64,000 nt of DNA. Source: Pseudocitrobacter corydidari. GTDB lineage: Bacteria; Pseudomonadota; Gammaproteobacteria; Enterobacterales; Enterobacteriaceae. This document shows, piece by piece, positions 28,737-39,616 of the stretch (position 1 is the stretch's first letter; each line of letters starts with the position of its first letter). Under the pieces are notes generated by a model. The model was given only the letters and a program-made list of their open reading frames with translations. It did not search any database and was not told where the DNA came from. The translations under genes and the position numbers were made by a program. The stretch covers positions 2,952,583-3,016,582 of the forward strand of contig NZ_CP087880.1 in assembly GCF_021172065.1 (NCBI RefSeq). The letters run 5' to 3'.

Positions 28737-30623
28737 TTACATCACCAGGCGACGAATGTCAGACAGTGTGTTGTTGATGATGGTGATAAAGCGTGCACCA
28801 TCAGCACCGTCGATCACGCGGTGGTCGAAGGAGAGAGAGATAGGCATCATCAGACGCGGTACAAACTCTTTCCCGTTCCATACCGGCTCCATCGCCGATT
28901 TGGAGACACCGAGGATAGCCACTTCCGGCGCGTTAACAATCGGTGCGAAGTGGGTCGTACCCAGGCCGCCGATGCTGGAGATAGTGAAGCAACCGCCCTG
29001 CATTTCGCCAGCCGTCAGCTTACCATCACGCGCTTTTTTGGAGATGGTGGTCAGTTCGCGAGACAGCTCGGTGATGCTCTTCTTGTTCACGTCTTTAAAG
29101 ACCGGAACCACCAGGCCGTTCGGGGTATCAACCGCCACACCAATGTTGATGTATTTCTTCAGCGTCAGTTTCTGGCCATCTTCGGACAGAGAGCTGTTGA
29201 AGCGAGGCATCTGTTCCAGAGCCGCGGCAACCGCTTTCATGATGAACACAACCGGGGTGAATTTCACATCCAGTTTGCGCTTCTCAGCTTCGGCGTTCTG
29301 CTGTTTACGGAACGCTTCCAGATCGGTGATATCGGTTTTGTCGAAGTGCGTAACGTGCGGGATCATCACCCAGTTACGGCTCAGGTTAGCACCAGAGATT
29401 TTCTGGATACGGCCCAGTTCCACTTCTTCGATTTCGCCGAACTTGCTGAAGTCCACTTTCGGCCATGGCAGCATGCCCGGAATGCCGCCGCCAGCCGCAG
29501 CTGCCGGTGCAGATTCCGCGCGTTTCACCGCGTCTTTCACGTAAGCCTGAACGTCTTCGCGCAGGATACGGCCTTTACGACCCGTACCCTTCACTTTCGC
29601 CAGGTTCACGCCGAATTCGCGTGCCAGGCGACGAATCACCGGCGTTGCGTGGACGTAAGCGTCATTTTCTGCGAAGTCAGACTTGCCTTCAGCTTTCGCC
29701 GCCGGAGCCGGAGCTGCCGCAGGTGCCGGAGCGGCAGCCGCCTGAGCCGGTGCAGCAGCCGGAGCCGCAGCAGGCGCAGCGCCTTCCACTTCGAAGACCA
29801 TAATCAGGGAGCCGGTTTTGACTTTATCGCCGGTGCTGATTTTGATCTCTTTTACGGTACCCGCGAACGGAGCCGGAACTTCCATAGAGGCTTTGTCGCC
29901 TTCTACGGTGATCAGAGACTGTTCGGCTTCGATTTTATCGCCAACCTTCACCATCACTTCGGTAACTTCAACTTCGTCGCCGCCGATATCTGGAACGTTA
30001 ACGTCTTTCGCGCCGGATGCTGCCGGAGCAGCTGCCGCCGGAGCAGCTTCCGCTTTCGCCGGAGCCGCAGCGCCTGCTTCACCCGCCACTTCGAAGACCA
30101 TGATCAGCGAGCCGGTAGACACTTTGTCGCCGGTGTTGATTTTGATCTCTTTAACCACGCCCGCGAACGGTGCCGGCACTTCCATAGAGGCTTTGTCGCC
30201 TTCAACGGTGATCAGAGACTGCTCAGCCGCAACGGTGTCGCCGACTTTAACCATCACTTCGGTGACTTCTACTTCGTCGCCGCCGATGTCCGGTACGTGA
30301 ACGTCTTTCGCCGCTGCCGCAGCAGGTGCTGCTGCCGGAGCCGCTTCTTTCTTCTCTTCTGCCTTGGCAGGTGCAGCATCAGCTGCACCGTCGGCGGAAT
30401 CGAAAATCATGATCAGTTTGCCGGTCTCGGTTTTGTCGCCGACAGAGACTTTGATCTCTTTGACGACGCCAGCCTGCGGAGACGGAACTTCCATAGAGGC
30501 TTTGTCGCCTTCTACGGTGATCAGCGACTGTTCAGCTTCAACTTTGTCGCCAACTTTGACCAGGATCTCGGTGATTTCAACTTCATCAGACCCGATATCC
30601 GGTACATTGATTTCGATAGCCAT
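28737..30623 (-). CDS. aceF: Pyruvate dehydrogenase E2 (dihydrolipoamide acetyltransferase)
   Basis: Core of the pyruvate dehydrogenase complex; moves the acetyl group from E1 to CoA. The 628 residues hold three tandem lipoyl domains, each with [10 protein letters not shown] (lipoylated lysines at 41, 144 and 244), joined by long Ala/Pro linkers. After them come a peripheral-subunit binding domain ([16 protein letters not shown]) and the catalytic domain ending [15 protein letters not shown], with the His and Asp of the active site. It is two residues shorter than E. coli AceF, probably in a linker. Spacing to aceE is 14 bp. The lipoyl DNA repeats are about 300 bp apart and highly similar. 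Confidence 0.97.
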   Translation of the reverse strand: MAIEINVPDIGSDEVEITEILVKVGDKVEAEQSLITVEGDKASMEVPSPQAGVVKEIKVSVGDKTETGKLIMIFDSADGAADAAPAKAEEKKEAAPAAAPAAAAAKDVHVPDIGGDEVEVTEVMVKVGDTVAAEQSLITVEGDKASMEVPAPFAGVVKEIKINTGDKVSTGSLIMVFEVAGEAGAAAPAKAEAAPAAAAPAASGAKDVNVPDIGGDEVEVTEVMVKVGDKIEAEQSLITVEGDKASMEVPAPFAGTVKEIKISTGDKVKTGSLIMVFEVEGAAPAAAPAAAPAQAAAAPAPAAAPAPAAKAEGKSDFAENDAYVHATPVIRRLAREFGVNLAKVKGTGRKGRILREDVQAYVKDAVKRAESAPAAAAGGGIPGMLPWPKVDFSKFGEIEEVELGRIQKISGANLSRNWVMIPHVTHFDKTDITDLEAFRKQQNAEAEKRKLDVKFTPVVFIMKAVAAALEQMPRFNSSLSEDGQKLTLKKYINIGVAVDTPNGLVVPVFKDVNKKSITELSRELTTISKKARDGKLTAGEMQGGCFTISSIGGLGTTHFAPIVNAPEVAILGVSKSAMEPVWNGKEFVPRLMMPISLSFDHRVIDGADGARFITIINNTLSDIRRLVM

Positions 30624-30637
30624 TATTCTTTTACCTC

Positions 30638-33301
30638 TTACGCCAGACGCGGGTTAACTTTTTCTGCATCGATGTTGAATTTGGTAATTGCGTCAGCAAC
30701 CACTTTCTTATCGATTTCGCCACGTTTAGCCAGTTCGCCCAGCGCCGCTACAACCACATAGGAAGCATCAACTTCGAAGTGGTGACGCAGGTTTTCACGG
30801 CTGTCGGAACGACCGAAGCCATCAGTACCCAGTACGCGGTAGTCATCAGCCGGTACATAAGTACGGACCTGCTCGGCGAACAGTTTCATATAGTCGGTGG
30901 AAGCCACTGCCGGAGCGTCGTTCATCACCTGAGCGATGTACGGAACGCGCGGGGTTTCCATCGGGTGCAGCATGTTCCAGCGCTCACAGTCCTGACCATC
31001 ACGCGCCAGTTCAGTGAAGGACGTTACGCTATAAACGTCAGAACCTACGCCGTAATCTTTCGCCAGGATCTGTGCTGCTTCACGGACGTGACGCAGGATA
31101 GAACCGGAGCCCAGCAGCTGAACTTTACCTTTGCTACCTTCAACGGTTTCGAGTTTGTAGATACCTTTACGGATACCTTCCTCAGCACCTTCCGGCATTG
31201 CCGGCATGTGGTAGTTTTCGTTCAGCGTGGTGATGTAGTAGTAAACGTTCTCTTGTTTCTCACCGTACATACGCTCCAGACCATCATGCATGATGACCGC
31301 AACTTCATACGCGTAAGACGGATCGTAAGAGATACAGTTCGGGATAGTCAGAGACTGAATATGGCTGTGACCATCTTCGTGCTGCAGACCTTCACCGTTC
31401 AGGGTCGTACGACCGGAAGTACCACCAATCAGGAAGCCGCGAGCCTGCTGGTCGCCTGCCTGCCAGCACAAGTCGCCGATACGCTGGAACCCGAACATGG
31501 AGTAGTAGATGTAGAACGGGATCATCGGCAGGTTGTTGGTGCTGTAAGAGGTCGCAGCAGCCAGCCAGGATGCGCCAGCACCCAGTTCGTTGATACCTTC
31601 CTGCAGAATCTGACCTTTCTCGTCTTCTTTGTAGTAAGCAACCTGCTCACGGTCCTGCGGGGTGTACTGCTGACCGTTCGGGCTGTAGATACCAATCTGA
31701 CGGAACAGACCTTCCATACCGAAAGTACGCGCTTCATCGGCGATAATCGGAACCAGACGATCTTTGATCGATTTGTTCTTCAGCATCACGTTCAGGGCAC
31801 GAACGAAAGCGATAGTGGTAGAGATCTCTTTATTCTGCTCTTCCAGCAGCGGTGCGAAATCTTCCAGAGTCGGCATTTCCAGCTTCTCAGTGAAGTGGGT
31901 CTGGCGGCTCGGCAGGTAACCGTGCAGTTTCTGACGCTGAGCGTGCAGATAAGTATGCTCTGGAGAACCTTCCGGGAAGGTCAGGTAAGAGAGGTTTTCC
32001 ACCTGCTCGTCGGTTACCGGAACATTGAAGCGGTCGCGGATATAGCGCACGCCGTCCATGTTCATTTTCTTAACCTGGTGAGCGATGTTTTTACCTTCAG
32101 CGGTATCACCCATGCCGTAACCTTTGATGGTATGGGCCAGGATAACAGTCGCTTTGCCTTTGGTTTCCTGCGCTTTTTTCAGTGCAGCGTAAACTTTCTT
32201 CGGATCGTGACCACCACGGTTCAGCGCCCAGATCTGCTCATCAGTCCAGTCTGCAACCAGGGCTGCGGTTTCCGGATATTTACCGAAGAAGTGCTCACGC
32301 ACGTAAGCGCCATCTTTGGATTTGAAGGTCTGGTAATCGCCGTCGACGGTTTCTTCCATCAGCTGGATCAGTTTACCGCTGGTGTCTTTACGCAGCAGCT
32401 CATCCCAACGACCGCCCCAGATAACCTTGATAACGTTCCAGCCAGCACCGCCAAAGATGCCTTCCAGTTCGTTGATGATCTTGCCGTTACCGGTGACCGG
32501 GCCATCCAGACGCTGCAGGTTACAGTTGATAACGAAGACCAGGTTATCCAGTTTTTCACGGGTGGCGATAGTGATCGCACCTTTGGATTCCGGTTCGTCC
32601 ATCTCGCCGTCGCCGAGGAACGCGTAAACGGTTTGTTTAGAGGTATCTTTCAGGCCACGGTGTTCCAGATATTTCAGGAATTTAGCCTGGTAGATCGCAC
32701 CGATTGGGCCCAGACCCATTGATACGGTCGGGAACTGCCAGAATTCCGGCATCAGTTTCGGGTGCGGGTAAGAAGACAGACCTTTACCGTGAACTTCCTG
32801 ACGGAAGTTGTTCATCTGCTCTTCGGTCAGACGGCCTTCAAGGAACGCACGTGCGTAAACGCCCGGAGAGATGTGACCCTGGAAGTAAACCAGGTCGCCG
32901 CCATCCTGCTCGTTGCGTGCACGGAAGAAGTGGTTGAAACATACTTCGTAGAAGGTTGCGGAAGACTGGAAGGATGCCATATGGCCGCCCAGTTCCAAAT
33001 CTTTCTTGGACGCGCGCAGAACGGTCATGATCGCGTTCCAGCGGATAGCTGAACGAATACGGCGTTCCAGATCCAGATCGCCCGGGTATTCCGGTTCGTC
33101 TTCAACGGCAATAGTGTTTACATAACCGCTAGCACCTGCACCAGCCGCTACCTGAACGCCGCCTTTACGGGCTTCAGACAGCACCTGGTCGATCAGATAC
33201 TGAGCGCGCTCAACACCTTCTTCACGGATAACCGATTCGATCGCCTGTAACCAGTCGCGAGTTTCGATCGGATCCACGTCATTTGGGAAACGTTCTGACA
33301 T
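30638..33301 (-). CDS. aceE: Pyruvate dehydrogenase E1 component
   Basis: Thiamine diphosphate enzyme that decarboxylates pyruvate and acetylates the lipoyl groups of AceF. The 887 residues match the homodimeric class of E1. The thiamine-binding [10 protein letters not shown]...NCNLQ segment (about residues 230-260) and the conserved [10 protein letters not shown] region are present. It starts [11 protein letters not shown] after an AGGAAAA leader, follows pdhR by about 160 bp and precedes aceF, giving pdhR-aceE-aceF. Long frames on the opposite strand are shadows. Confidence 0.97.
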   Translation of the reverse strand: MSERFPNDVDPIETRDWLQAIESVIREEGVERAQYLIDQVLSEARKGGVQVAAGAGASGYVNTIAVEDEPEYPGDLDLERRIRSAIRWNAIMTVLRASKKDLELGGHMASFQSSATFYEVCFNHFFRARNEQDGGDLVYFQGHISPGVYARAFLEGRLTEEQMNNFRQEVHGKGLSSYPHPKLMPEFWQFPTVSMGLGPIGAIYQAKFLKYLEHRGLKDTSKQTVYAFLGDGEMDEPESKGAITIATREKLDNLVFVINCNLQRLDGPVTGNGKIINELEGIFGGAGWNVIKVIWGGRWDELLRKDTSGKLIQLMEETVDGDYQTFKSKDGAYVREHFFGKYPETAALVADWTDEQIWALNRGGHDPKKVYAALKKAQETKGKATVILAHTIKGYGMGDTAEGKNIAHQVKKMNMDGVRYIRDRFNVPVTDEQVENLSYLTFPEGSPEHTYLHAQRQKLHGYLPSRQTHFTEKLEMPTLEDFAPLLEEQNKEISTTIAFVRALNVMLKNKSIKDRLVPIIADEARTFGMEGLFRQIGIYSPNGQQYTPQDREQVAYYKEDEKGQILQEGINELGAGASWLAAATSYSTNNLPMIPFYIYYSMFGFQRIGDLCWQAGDQQARGFLIGGTSGRTTLNGEGLQHEDGHSHIQSLTIPNCISYDPSYAYEVAVIMHDGLERMYGEKQENVYYYITTLNENYHMPAMPEGAEEGIRKGIYKLETVEGSKGKVQLLGSGSILRHVREAAQILAKDYGVGSDVYSVTSFTELARDGQDCERWNMLHPMETPRVPYIAQVMNDAPAVASTDYMKLFAEQVRTYVPADDYRVLGTDGFGRSDSRENLRHHFEVDASYVVVAALGELAKRGEIDKKVVADAITKFNIDAEKVNPRLA

Positions 33302-33460
33302 GGGGTTTTCCTTATCTATCTAGTACGTTGATTTATCTGGAACCTGTCCCATTGTGCTTTCAGTGGAAAACACAATAAGACAGGTTCTGTGTTTAGTTGC
33401 CGCGCACTTTTATTGGCGCTTATCACATATCTTTCTGGTAAAACCGCTGCCAGAAAAAAC

Positions 33461-34225
33461 TCAATCCTTGCGCTGTTGCAGGCGACGTAACGAGCGTTCA
33501 CGACGGCTCTGTTCACGGCTCCTGTCCAGCAAAATCTCTTCAATAAAGGCCAGGTGACGGTGCGACGCTTCACGCGCCTGCTCCGGTTCACCGGCGACAA
33601 TCGCCTCGAAAATCCGGGTGCGATGATTGCTGACCTGCGGGAGCATCTCCCGACGGGCATACAGCAACTCGAAGTTCTGCCGAACGTTTTGTGCCAACAT
33701 CGGCTCCATACACCTTAGCAAATGGAGCAACACCACATTGTGGGCGGCTTCGGTCACGGCGATTTGATACTGGACGACGGCGCTCGACTCTGCGTCGAGG
33801 TCGCCCGATTGTTGAGCCCGTTCGATGGCCTGATGCAGTTCGCGAATACGTTCGCGGTCTTCATCAGTGCTGCGCAGTGCCGCGTAATAAGCCGCGATAC
33901 CTTCAAGCGCGTGACGGGTTTCAAGCAGATCAAACTGGGATTCAGGGTGGTCGGACAGAAGCTCTACCAGCGGATCGCTGAAGCTCTGCCACAAGCTGCT
34001 TTGGACAAAAGTCCCGCCGCCCTGGCGACGAAGCAGTAACCCTTTCGCTTCGAGACGTTGAATCGCCTCACGCAGCGAGGGACGGGATACGTCGAACTGT
34101 TTCGCCAGTTCGCGTTCAGGTGGAAGTTTTTCGCCGGGGCGTAATGTCCCCTCAAGAATCAAAAACTCCAACTGCTGCTCAATCACATCAGAAAGTTTTG
34201 GTTGGCGGATTTTGCTGTAGGCCAT
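33461..34225 (-). CDS. pdhR: Pyruvate-sensing repressor PdhR (GntR/FadR family)
   Basis: Represses its own operon and related respiratory genes; pyruvate releases it. The 254-residue protein has an N-terminal winged helix (residues 8-75; [24 protein letters not shown]) and a C-terminal FCD effector domain ([24 protein letters not shown]). It starts at 34225. A perfect PdhR box lies 31-48 bp upstream of the start, so autoregulation is expected. It is divergent from aroP across a long gap. Confidence 0.96.
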   Translation of the reverse strand: MAYSKIRQPKLSDVIEQQLEFLILEGTLRPGEKLPPERELAKQFDVSRPSLREAIQRLEAKGLLLRRQGGGTFVQSSLWQSFSDPLVELLSDHPESQFDLLETRHALEGIAAYYAALRSTDEDRERIRELHQAIERAQQSGDLDAESSAVVQYQIAVTEAAHNVVLLHLLRCMEPMLAQNVRQNFELLYARREMLPQVSNHRTRIFEAIVAGEPEQAREASHRHLAFIEEILLDRSREQSRRERSLRRLQQRKD

Positions 34226-34256
34226 AGTTCCCTGTACCTGCCATTAGCCCGGAGTC

Positions 34257-34273
34257 AATTGGTCTTACCAATT
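34257..34273 (-). promoter_or_regulatory. PdhR operator
   Basis: AATTGGTCTTACCAATT is a perfect 7+7 inverted repeat with a 3-base centre and fits the known PdhR box ATTGGT-N3-ACCAAT. It lies in the 5' region of pdhR, where bound repressor would block the pdhR-aceEF promoter. Confidence 0.88.
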
Positions 34274-34754
34274 TCAAGTTCGTAGCGCTAAAGTAACAAA
34301 GTATTCACCTTCTGTCCATACAGGTTTTGATTGAAATCAGTAAACCACGCACTTTTTAACAACATTACAGAAATGATGTTTCAGAATTGTAACCTTGCAC
34401 AAAAAATGTCTTTACCACGTTGGAAGTACAATTAACGAAAAATATACGAAAATTACGCACACTGAAGCGTTTCACTTTGCCAAACAATGAATATTTATGC
34501 ACTTATTGTTGACAAAATGTACATGCTTACCCACTTCTGGGGCTGGCTGCTACACTTACAACTGGTTTCTTTTTATTCAATCCGTCATCAACCACTCATA
34601 AAGCAGGTGCATTTCCGCGCACTTACCACTATTCTTCCCTGGACGAAAGAGTTCCTCTCATTTTTATTCACTCTCTTTCGTAAACATAAAAATACAGGAA
34701 ATGGAATTCCCTGATTACAAACGTACAAATAACAACCACACACGAGGTTTCATG
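34274..34754. promoter_or_regulatory. Long pdhR-aroP intergenic region
   Basis: About 480 bp, AT-rich, with no supported gene. The pdhR promoter lies at its left end. The aroP promoter should lie in the right half; E. coli aroP is controlled by TyrR, and TGTACATGCTTAC near 34516 is only a poor TyrR-box match. A 75-codon frame at 34487-34714 lacks a ribosome site and is not called. Confidence 0.45.
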
Positions 34755-36128
34755 ATGGAAGGTCAACAGCACAGCGACCAGCTGAAGCGCGGCCTCAAAA
34801 ACCGCCATATCCAGCTGATTGCGCTGGGTGGAGCTATCGGTACCGGCCTGTTTCTCGGCAGTGCCTCCGTTATCCAGTCAGCCGGTCCGGGCATTATTCT
34901 GGGTTATGCCATTGCAGGCTTTATTGCCTTCCTGATCATGCGCCAGCTCGGTGAAATGGTCGTGGAAGAGCCGGTAGCCGGGTCATTCAGCCACTTTGCC
35001 TATAAATACTGGGGCAGTTTCGCCGGCTTCGCGTCAGGCTGGAACTATTGGGTACTGTACGTGCTGGTTGCCATGGCGGAACTCACCGCGGTCGGCAAAT
35101 ACATCCAGTTCTGGTATCCGGAAATCCCGACCTGGGCTTCCGCAGCGGCCTTCTTTATTCTGATTAACGCCATTAACCTCACCAACGTAAAAGTGTTTGG
35201 GGAAATGGAGTTCTGGTTCGCGATTATTAAAGTGGTCGCGGTTGTGGGCATGATCCTGTTCGGCGGCTGGCTGCTGTTCAGCGGTAGCGCGGGCCCGCAG
35301 GCGACAGTTCGCAACCTGTGGGAACAGGGCGGCTTCCTGCCGCACGGCATGCAAGGGCTGGTGATGATGATGGCTATCATCATGTTCTCTTTCGGTGGGC
35401 TTGAGCTGGTGGGGATCACCGCCGCAGAAGCCGACAACCCGGAAAAAAGCATTCCCAAAGCCACCAACCAGGTGATTTATCGTATTCTGATTTTCTATGT
35501 GGGTTCGCTGGCGGTCCTGCTTTCTCTGCTGCCGTGGACGCGCGTCACCGCTGATGTCAGCCCGTTTGTGCTTATCTTCCACGAACTGGGTGATACGCTG
35601 GTGGCTAACGCCCTGAACGTTGTGGTTCTGACCGCAGCGCTCTCCGTTTATAACAGCTGTGTCTACTGTAACAGCCGCATGCTGTTCGGCCTCGCCCAGC
35701 AGGGGAACGCGCCGAAAGCGCTGCTCTCCGTCGATAAACGCGGCGTACCGGTCAACACCATTCTGGTCTCCGCTGTGGTGACCGCGCTGTGTGTGCTGAT
35801 CAACTACCTGGCACCGGAATCTGCGTTTGGCCTGCTGATGGCGCTGGTGGTTTCTGCGCTGGTGATCAACTGGGCGATGATTAGCCTTGCGCACATGAAA
35901 TTCCGCAAAGCGAAACAGCAACAGGGCGTTACGCCGCGCTTCCCGGCGCTGCTCTACCCGCTTGGCAACTGGATCTGCCTGCTGTTTATGGCGGCGGTGC
36001 TGGTTATCATGCTGATGACGCCGGGCATGGCGATCTCCGTGTATCTGATCCCCGTATGGATCTGCATTCTGGGCGTTGGCTACATGGTTAAACAGAAGGG
36101 TGCGAAAACAGCCGTGAAGGCACATTAA
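34755..36128 (+). CDS. aroP: Aromatic amino acid permease AroP
   Basis: Inner-membrane proton symporter for phenylalanine, tyrosine and tryptophan, of the amino acid-polyamine-organocation family. The 457 residues have 12 predicted membrane segments; the first contains the substrate-binding GAIGTGLFLGSA motif. I start at 34755 (MEGQQHSDQLKRG), as in E. coli, after a CACGAGGTTTC leader; an adjacent ATG lies 3 bp upstream and a longer frame starts at 34701. A 12-bp GC hairpin follows the stop. Confidence 0.95.
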   Translation: MEGQQHSDQLKRGLKNRHIQLIALGGAIGTGLFLGSASVIQSAGPGIILGYAIAGFIAFLIMRQLGEMVVEEPVAGSFSHFAYKYWGSFAGFASGWNYWVLYVLVAMAELTAVGKYIQFWYPEIPTWASAAAFFILINAINLTNVKVFGEMEFWFAIIKVVAVVGMILFGGWLLFSGSAGPQATVRNLWEQGGFLPHGMQGLVMMMAIIMFSFGGLELVGITAAEADNPEKSIPKATNQVIYRILIFYVGSLAVLLSLLPWTRVTADVSPFVLIFHELGDTLVANALNVVVLTAALSVYNSCVYCNSRMLFGLAQQGNAPKALLSVDKRGVPVNTILVSAVVTALCVLINYLAPESAFGLLMALVVSALVINWAMISLAHMKFRKAKQQQGVTPRFPALLYPLGNWICLLFMAAVLVIMLMTPGMAISVYLIPVWICILGVGYMVKQKGAKTAVKAH

Positions 36129-36136
36129 TCTCTCCC

Positions 36137-36164
36137 CCGGCCCCTTCCCTGTGGAAGGGGCCGG
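36137..36164 (+). terminator. Terminator-like hairpin after aroP
   Basis: CCGGCCCCTTCC (36137-36148) and GGAAGGGGCCGG (36153-36164) form a perfect 12-bp stem with a CTGT loop. CTCTGTTAC follows, so the U tract is poor, but the stem is very stable. Confidence 0.6.
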
Positions 36165-36291
36165 CTCTGTTACCCGCTTCACACTTTCCTTTTCTCAGCT
36201 ATTTCGTCCATATCCTCACCGTTATACTGCAACGCATTTCGCGGGCCGCCAGCCAATAATTCTCTCCATACCGTCAGAGGGAGTTTCGGCA

Positions 36292-37698
36292 ATGAATAAC
36301 AATAAGTTATCAGTCAGAGAGAAAATTGGTTATGGCATGGGCGACGCCGGATGCAACATCATCTTCGGCGCTATCATGCTGTTCGTTAACTACTTTTATA
36401 CCGATATTTTTGGTCTCGCCCCGGCGCTGGTCGGCGTTCTGCTGCTTTCCGTTCGCGTAATTGACGCCGTCACCGATCCCATCATGGGCGCACTCGCCGA
36501 CCGTACCCGCAGTAAATATGGGCGATTTCGTCCATGGTTGCTGTGGATAGCGTTCCCTTACGCGCTATTCAGCGTACTGATGTTTACCACCCCGGACTGG
36601 ACCTACAGCAGCAAAGTTATCTATGCGTTTGTCACCTATTTCCTGCTGTCGATTACCTACACCGCCATCAATATTCCCTATTGCTCGCTGGGTAGCGTCA
36701 TCACCAACGACCCCAAAGAGCGCGTTGCCTGCCAGTCCTATCGCTTCGTGCTGGTAGGTATCGCCACGTTGCTGCTCTCATTGACCCTGCTGCCGATGGT
36801 TGACTGGTTTGGCGGCGGTGATAAAGCTAAAGGCTACCAGATGGCGATGACCGTACTGGCGTTTATCGGCATGTGTATGTTCCTGTTCTGCTTTGCCACG
36901 GTGCGTGAGCGCGTTAAACCCGCCGTGCAGACCAATGATGAACTGAAGCAAGACCTGAAAGATGTATGGAAAAACGACCAGTGGGTGCGCATCTTATTGC
37001 TGACGCTGTGCAACGTCTGCCCCGGTTTTATCCGTATGGCGGCGACCATGTATTACGTCACCTGGGTGATGGGCCAGAGCACACATTTCGCCACGCTGTT
37101 TATCAGCCTCGGCGTCGTCGGCATGATGTTCGGTAGCATGCTGGCGAAGGTACTCACCGACCGCTGGTGTAAGCTTAAGGTCTTCTTCTGGACTAACATC
37201 GCGCTGGCGATTTTCTCTATCGCCTTCTACTTCTTCGACCCGCATGCGACGATCATGATTGTGGTGCTCTACTTCCTGCTCAACATCCTGCATCAGATCC
37301 CGTCCCCGCTGCACTGGTCGCTGATGGCGGATGTCGATGACTACGGCGAATGGAAAACCGGTAAACGCATCACCGGGATCAGCTTCTCCGGCAACCTTTT
37401 CTTCCTCAAGGTCGGGCTGGCGATTGCCGGCGCGATGGTGGGCTTCCTGCTCTCCTGGTATGGCTACGATGCGGGCGCGAAGCAGCAAAGCGAAACCACG
37501 CTCAACGGTATCATGCTGCTGTTTACCGTCATTCCTGGCATCGGGTATCTGCTGACCGCCGGGATTGTGCGGATGCTGAAAGTTGACCGCGAACTCATGA
37601 AACAGATTCAGTCTGACCTGGAAAAACGTCGCGAGAACTATCGCGAACTGAATGACTACCAGACCGGTAAAATCACCGAACACGTAAGGAAAGCATAA
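36292..37698 (+). CDS. Glycoside-pentoside-hexuronide (GPH) family sugar:cation symporter
   Basis: 468-residue inner-membrane transporter with about 12 hydrophobic segments. The GPH/MelB signature is visible: GYGMGDAGCN at the start, then VRVIDAVTDPIMGALADRTRS and YGRFRPWLLW with the conserved Asp and Arg residues, and in the second half ADVDDYGEWKTGKR. It resembles the XynP/YicJ/YagG group that imports xylosides or other plant-derived oligosaccharides. I start at 36292 (MNNNKLSVREK) behind an AGAGGGAG site; an upstream extension is unlikely. Its stop overlaps the start of a GH43 gene, so uptake and hydrolysis are coupled. E. coli K-12 has no gene pair here. Substrate is inferred only. Confidence 0.9.
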   Translation: MNNNKLSVREKIGYGMGDAGCNIIFGAIMLFVNYFYTDIFGLAPALVGVLLLSVRVIDAVTDPIMGALADRTRSKYGRFRPWLLWIAFPYALFSVLMFTTPDWTYSSKVIYAFVTYFLLSITYTAINIPYCSLGSVITNDPKERVACQSYRFVLVGIATLLLSLTLLPMVDWFGGGDKAKGYQMAMTVLAFIGMCMFLFCFATVRERVKPAVQTNDELKQDLKDVWKNDQWVRILLLTLCNVCPGFIRMAATMYYVTWVMGQSTHFATLFISLGVVGMMFGSMLAKVLTDRWCKLKVFFWTNIALAIFSIAFYFFDPHATIMIVVLYFLLNILHQIPSPLHWSLMADVDDYGEWKTGKRITGISFSGNLFFLKVGLAIAGAMVGFLLSWYGYDAGAKQQSETTLNGIMLLFTVIPGIGYLLTAGIVRMLKVDRELMKQIQSDLEKRRENYRELNDYQTGKITEHVRKA

Positions 37699-38648
37699 TG
37701 AACCGCTGGCCAAACCCTTTTATTGAACAACGCGCCGACCCTTTCATTTTGCATCATCAGGGAGAGTACTACTTTATCGCCTCGGTGCCGGAATACGATC
37801 GGCTGGAGATTCGCCGCGCCAGCACGCTTGAAGGGCTGCGCAGCGCCGACGCGGTTGTGGTCTGGCGTAAACCCGCAAGCGGCCCGATGTGCGAGCTTAT
37901 CTGGGCACCGGAACTGCATAAGATTGACGGTCAATGGGTGATCTACTTCGCCGCCGCGCATACGCAGGCGCTGGACTCTCTCGGTATGTTCCAGCACCGG
38001 ATGTATGCGCTGACCTGCGATGATGCGGATCCACTTAGCGGAAAATGGGTTGAGCGAGGCCAGGTGAAAACGCCGTTCGATACTTTCTGTCTGGATGCCA
38101 CGACGTTTCATCATCAGGGAAAACAGTGGTATCTGTGGGCGCAAAAATCGCCAGACATTGCTGGAAACTCCAATATCTATCTGGCAGAACTGGAAAATCC
38201 GTGGACACTAAAAGGCGAGCCGGTGATGCTCAGCAAACCAGAGTTCGACTGGGAGTGTCGGGGTTTTCTGGTCAACGAAGGGCCTGCGGTGCTGGTGCAT
38301 GGCGATAAACTCTTTGTCAGCTACTCCGCCAGCGCCACCGATGAGAATTACTGCATGGGCCTGCTGTGGATTGACCTGAACGCTGACATCACAAAGCCGG
38401 AAAACTGGCATAAATCACCGCAACCGGTGTTCACCACCAGCTATGAAAACCGCCAGTACGGGCCGGGGCACAACAGCTTTACCCAAACGCCGGACGGCGA
38501 GGATGTGTTGGTGTATCACGCGAGGAATTACACGGAGATTGAAGGCGACCCGTTATATGACCCGAATCGCCATACGCGGTTGAAACTGGTGCGCTGGCAG
38601 GAAGATGGCATGCCGGATTTCGGCGTGCCGCCTGCGGATACGATTTGA
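37698..38648 (+). CDS. Glycoside hydrolase family 43 protein
   Basis: 316 residues, no signal peptide, so cytoplasmic. The five-bladed propeller of GH43 is suggested by its three acidic residues: base Asp14 in QRADPFI, pKa-modulating Asp133 in CLDATTF, and acid Glu194 in VNEGPA. APELHKIDGQWVIYFAA is also typical. Members cleave alpha-arabinofuranosides or beta-xylosides; which one cannot be decided here. It overlaps the transporter stop by one base (TAATG), so it likely hydrolyses what that transporter brings in. A REP element follows. No regulator lies beside the pair. Confidence 0.88.
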   Translation: MNRWPNPFIEQRADPFILHHQGEYYFIASVPEYDRLEIRRASTLEGLRSADAVVVWRKPASGPMCELIWAPELHKIDGQWVIYFAAAHTQALDSLGMFQHRMYALTCDDADPLSGKWVERGQVKTPFDTFCLDATTFHHQGKQWYLWAQKSPDIAGNSNIYLAELENPWTLKGEPVMLSKPEFDWECRGFLVNEGPAVLVHGDKLFVSYSASATDENYCMGLLWIDLNADITKPENWHKSPQPVFTTSYENRQYGPGHNSFTQTPDGEDVLVYHARNYTEIEGDPLYDPNRHTRLKLVRWQEDGMPDFGVPPADTI

Positions 38649-38652
38649 GTCG

Positions 38653-38738
38653 GTGCCCGGTGGCGCTCGCGCTTACCGGGCCTACAAAACAATACCCGAG
38701 CCCCCGTAGGCCGGATAAGCGTCAGCGCCATCCGGCAC
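38653..38738. repeat. REP/BIME element between the GH43 gene and ampE
   Basis: GTGCCCGGTGGCGCTCGCGCTTACCGGGCCTAC, split by a short spacer from GTAGGCCGGATAAGCGTCAGCGCCATCCGGCAC: two inverted REP units of different subclass between convergent genes. Confidence 0.8.
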
Positions 38739-38761
38739 TACTCGCGCCCCAAGCAAAATTC

Positions 38762-39616
38762 TTACACCAGCGTCCCATATATGGTCAGCAGCGCCATAAT
38801 CACCACCACCACAAACGAGGTTTTCTTCGCCATCGATACCGCCGCTTTTGGCGTCTCAACGCGGTCAACGTGTGGCTCGCGCGCCAGCGAATACTGCGCC
38901 AGCTGCGTCAGGACCTGGTACTGCGAAGTATGGCGATCGCCCAGCGAAGCAAACCATGCAGGCAGCGCTTTCTCACCGTGACCAAGCAGGGCGTAAACCA
39001 CGCCCACCAGCCGCACCGGAAGCCAGTCCACAATATGCAAAATGGCATCAATGCCAGACTGCAAACGGTGATGCGGCGTCTGGTAACGTGCCAGCCACGA
39101 CTGCCATGCACGCAGGAAAGAATACCCCATTAACAGTACCGGGCCCCACGGGCCGCCGACCACAAACCAGAACAGTGGCGCAAGGTAGAAGCGGAAGTTA
39201 ATCCACAGCAGCGCATTTTGCAGCTCGCGCAGAAACTCGCGCTCATCACAGCCCGATGGCACACCGTGGATCATCGTTAGCTCGCAGGCCATCGCATCCC
39301 GCGCGTGGCTATCATTGAGTGATGCCGCCTTCAGGTAAGCGTGATAGTGCAGCCGCACGCGCCCTGCCCCGATGCACAACAGGCCGAGTAAAATCCAGAA
39401 CACCAGCAGCGGCACGTTAAACAGCAGCCCGTCGAGCGCGCGCTGAATCAAAAACACCACTGCCATCGCCACCACGGTCATTGCAAGCGTAGCGACAAAA
39501 GAGAAGCGTTTGATGCGACGGAACAGCACTTCCAGACGGTGGTCGAGCTGCCAGTGCTCGCCCAGCTTAAATAAACGCTCGGCAATCAGCACCAGTAGCG
39601 TGGTAAACAGCGTCAT
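38762..39616 (-). CDS. ampE: Inner-membrane protein AmpE
   Basis: 284 residues with four or so membrane segments (for example [18 protein letters not shown] and [15 protein letters not shown]). AmpE is a membrane protein of uncertain role, linked to beta-lactamase induction because it is co-transcribed with ampD. Its ATG overlaps the ampD stop (ATGA). No enzyme motif is certain. Confidence 0.93.
   Translation of the reverse strand: MTLFTTLLVLIAERLFKLGEHWQLDHRLEVLFRRIKRFSFVATLAMTVVAMAVVFLIQRALDGLLFNVPLLVFWILLGLLCIGAGRVRLHYHAYLKAASLNDSHARDAMACELTMIHGVPSGCDEREFLRELQNALLWINFRFYLAPLFWFVVGGPWGPVLLMGYSFLRAWQSWLARYQTPHHRLQSGIDAILHIVDWLPVRLVGVVYALLGHGEKALPAWFASLGDRHTSQYQVLTQLAQYSLAREPHVDRVETPKAAVSMAKKTSFVVVVIMALLTIYGTLV

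Noticed and set aside
28659..30761. 700-codon open frame antisense to aceF
   Set aside because: It is a low-complexity translation of the lipoyl repeats and Ala/Pro linkers read backwards; no ribosome site.
30779..32722. 647-codon open frame antisense to aceE
   Set aside because: Shadow of a highly expressed gene with strong codon bias; no domain.
34510..34530. TyrR box upstream of aroP
   Set aside because: TGTACATGCTTAC matches only one half of the TGTAAA-N6-TTTACA consensus; too weak to call.
34487..34714. 75-codon frame upstream of aroP
   Set aside because: No ribosome site, no known domain, lies in the promoter region; hydrophobic composition fits AT-rich noncoding DNA.
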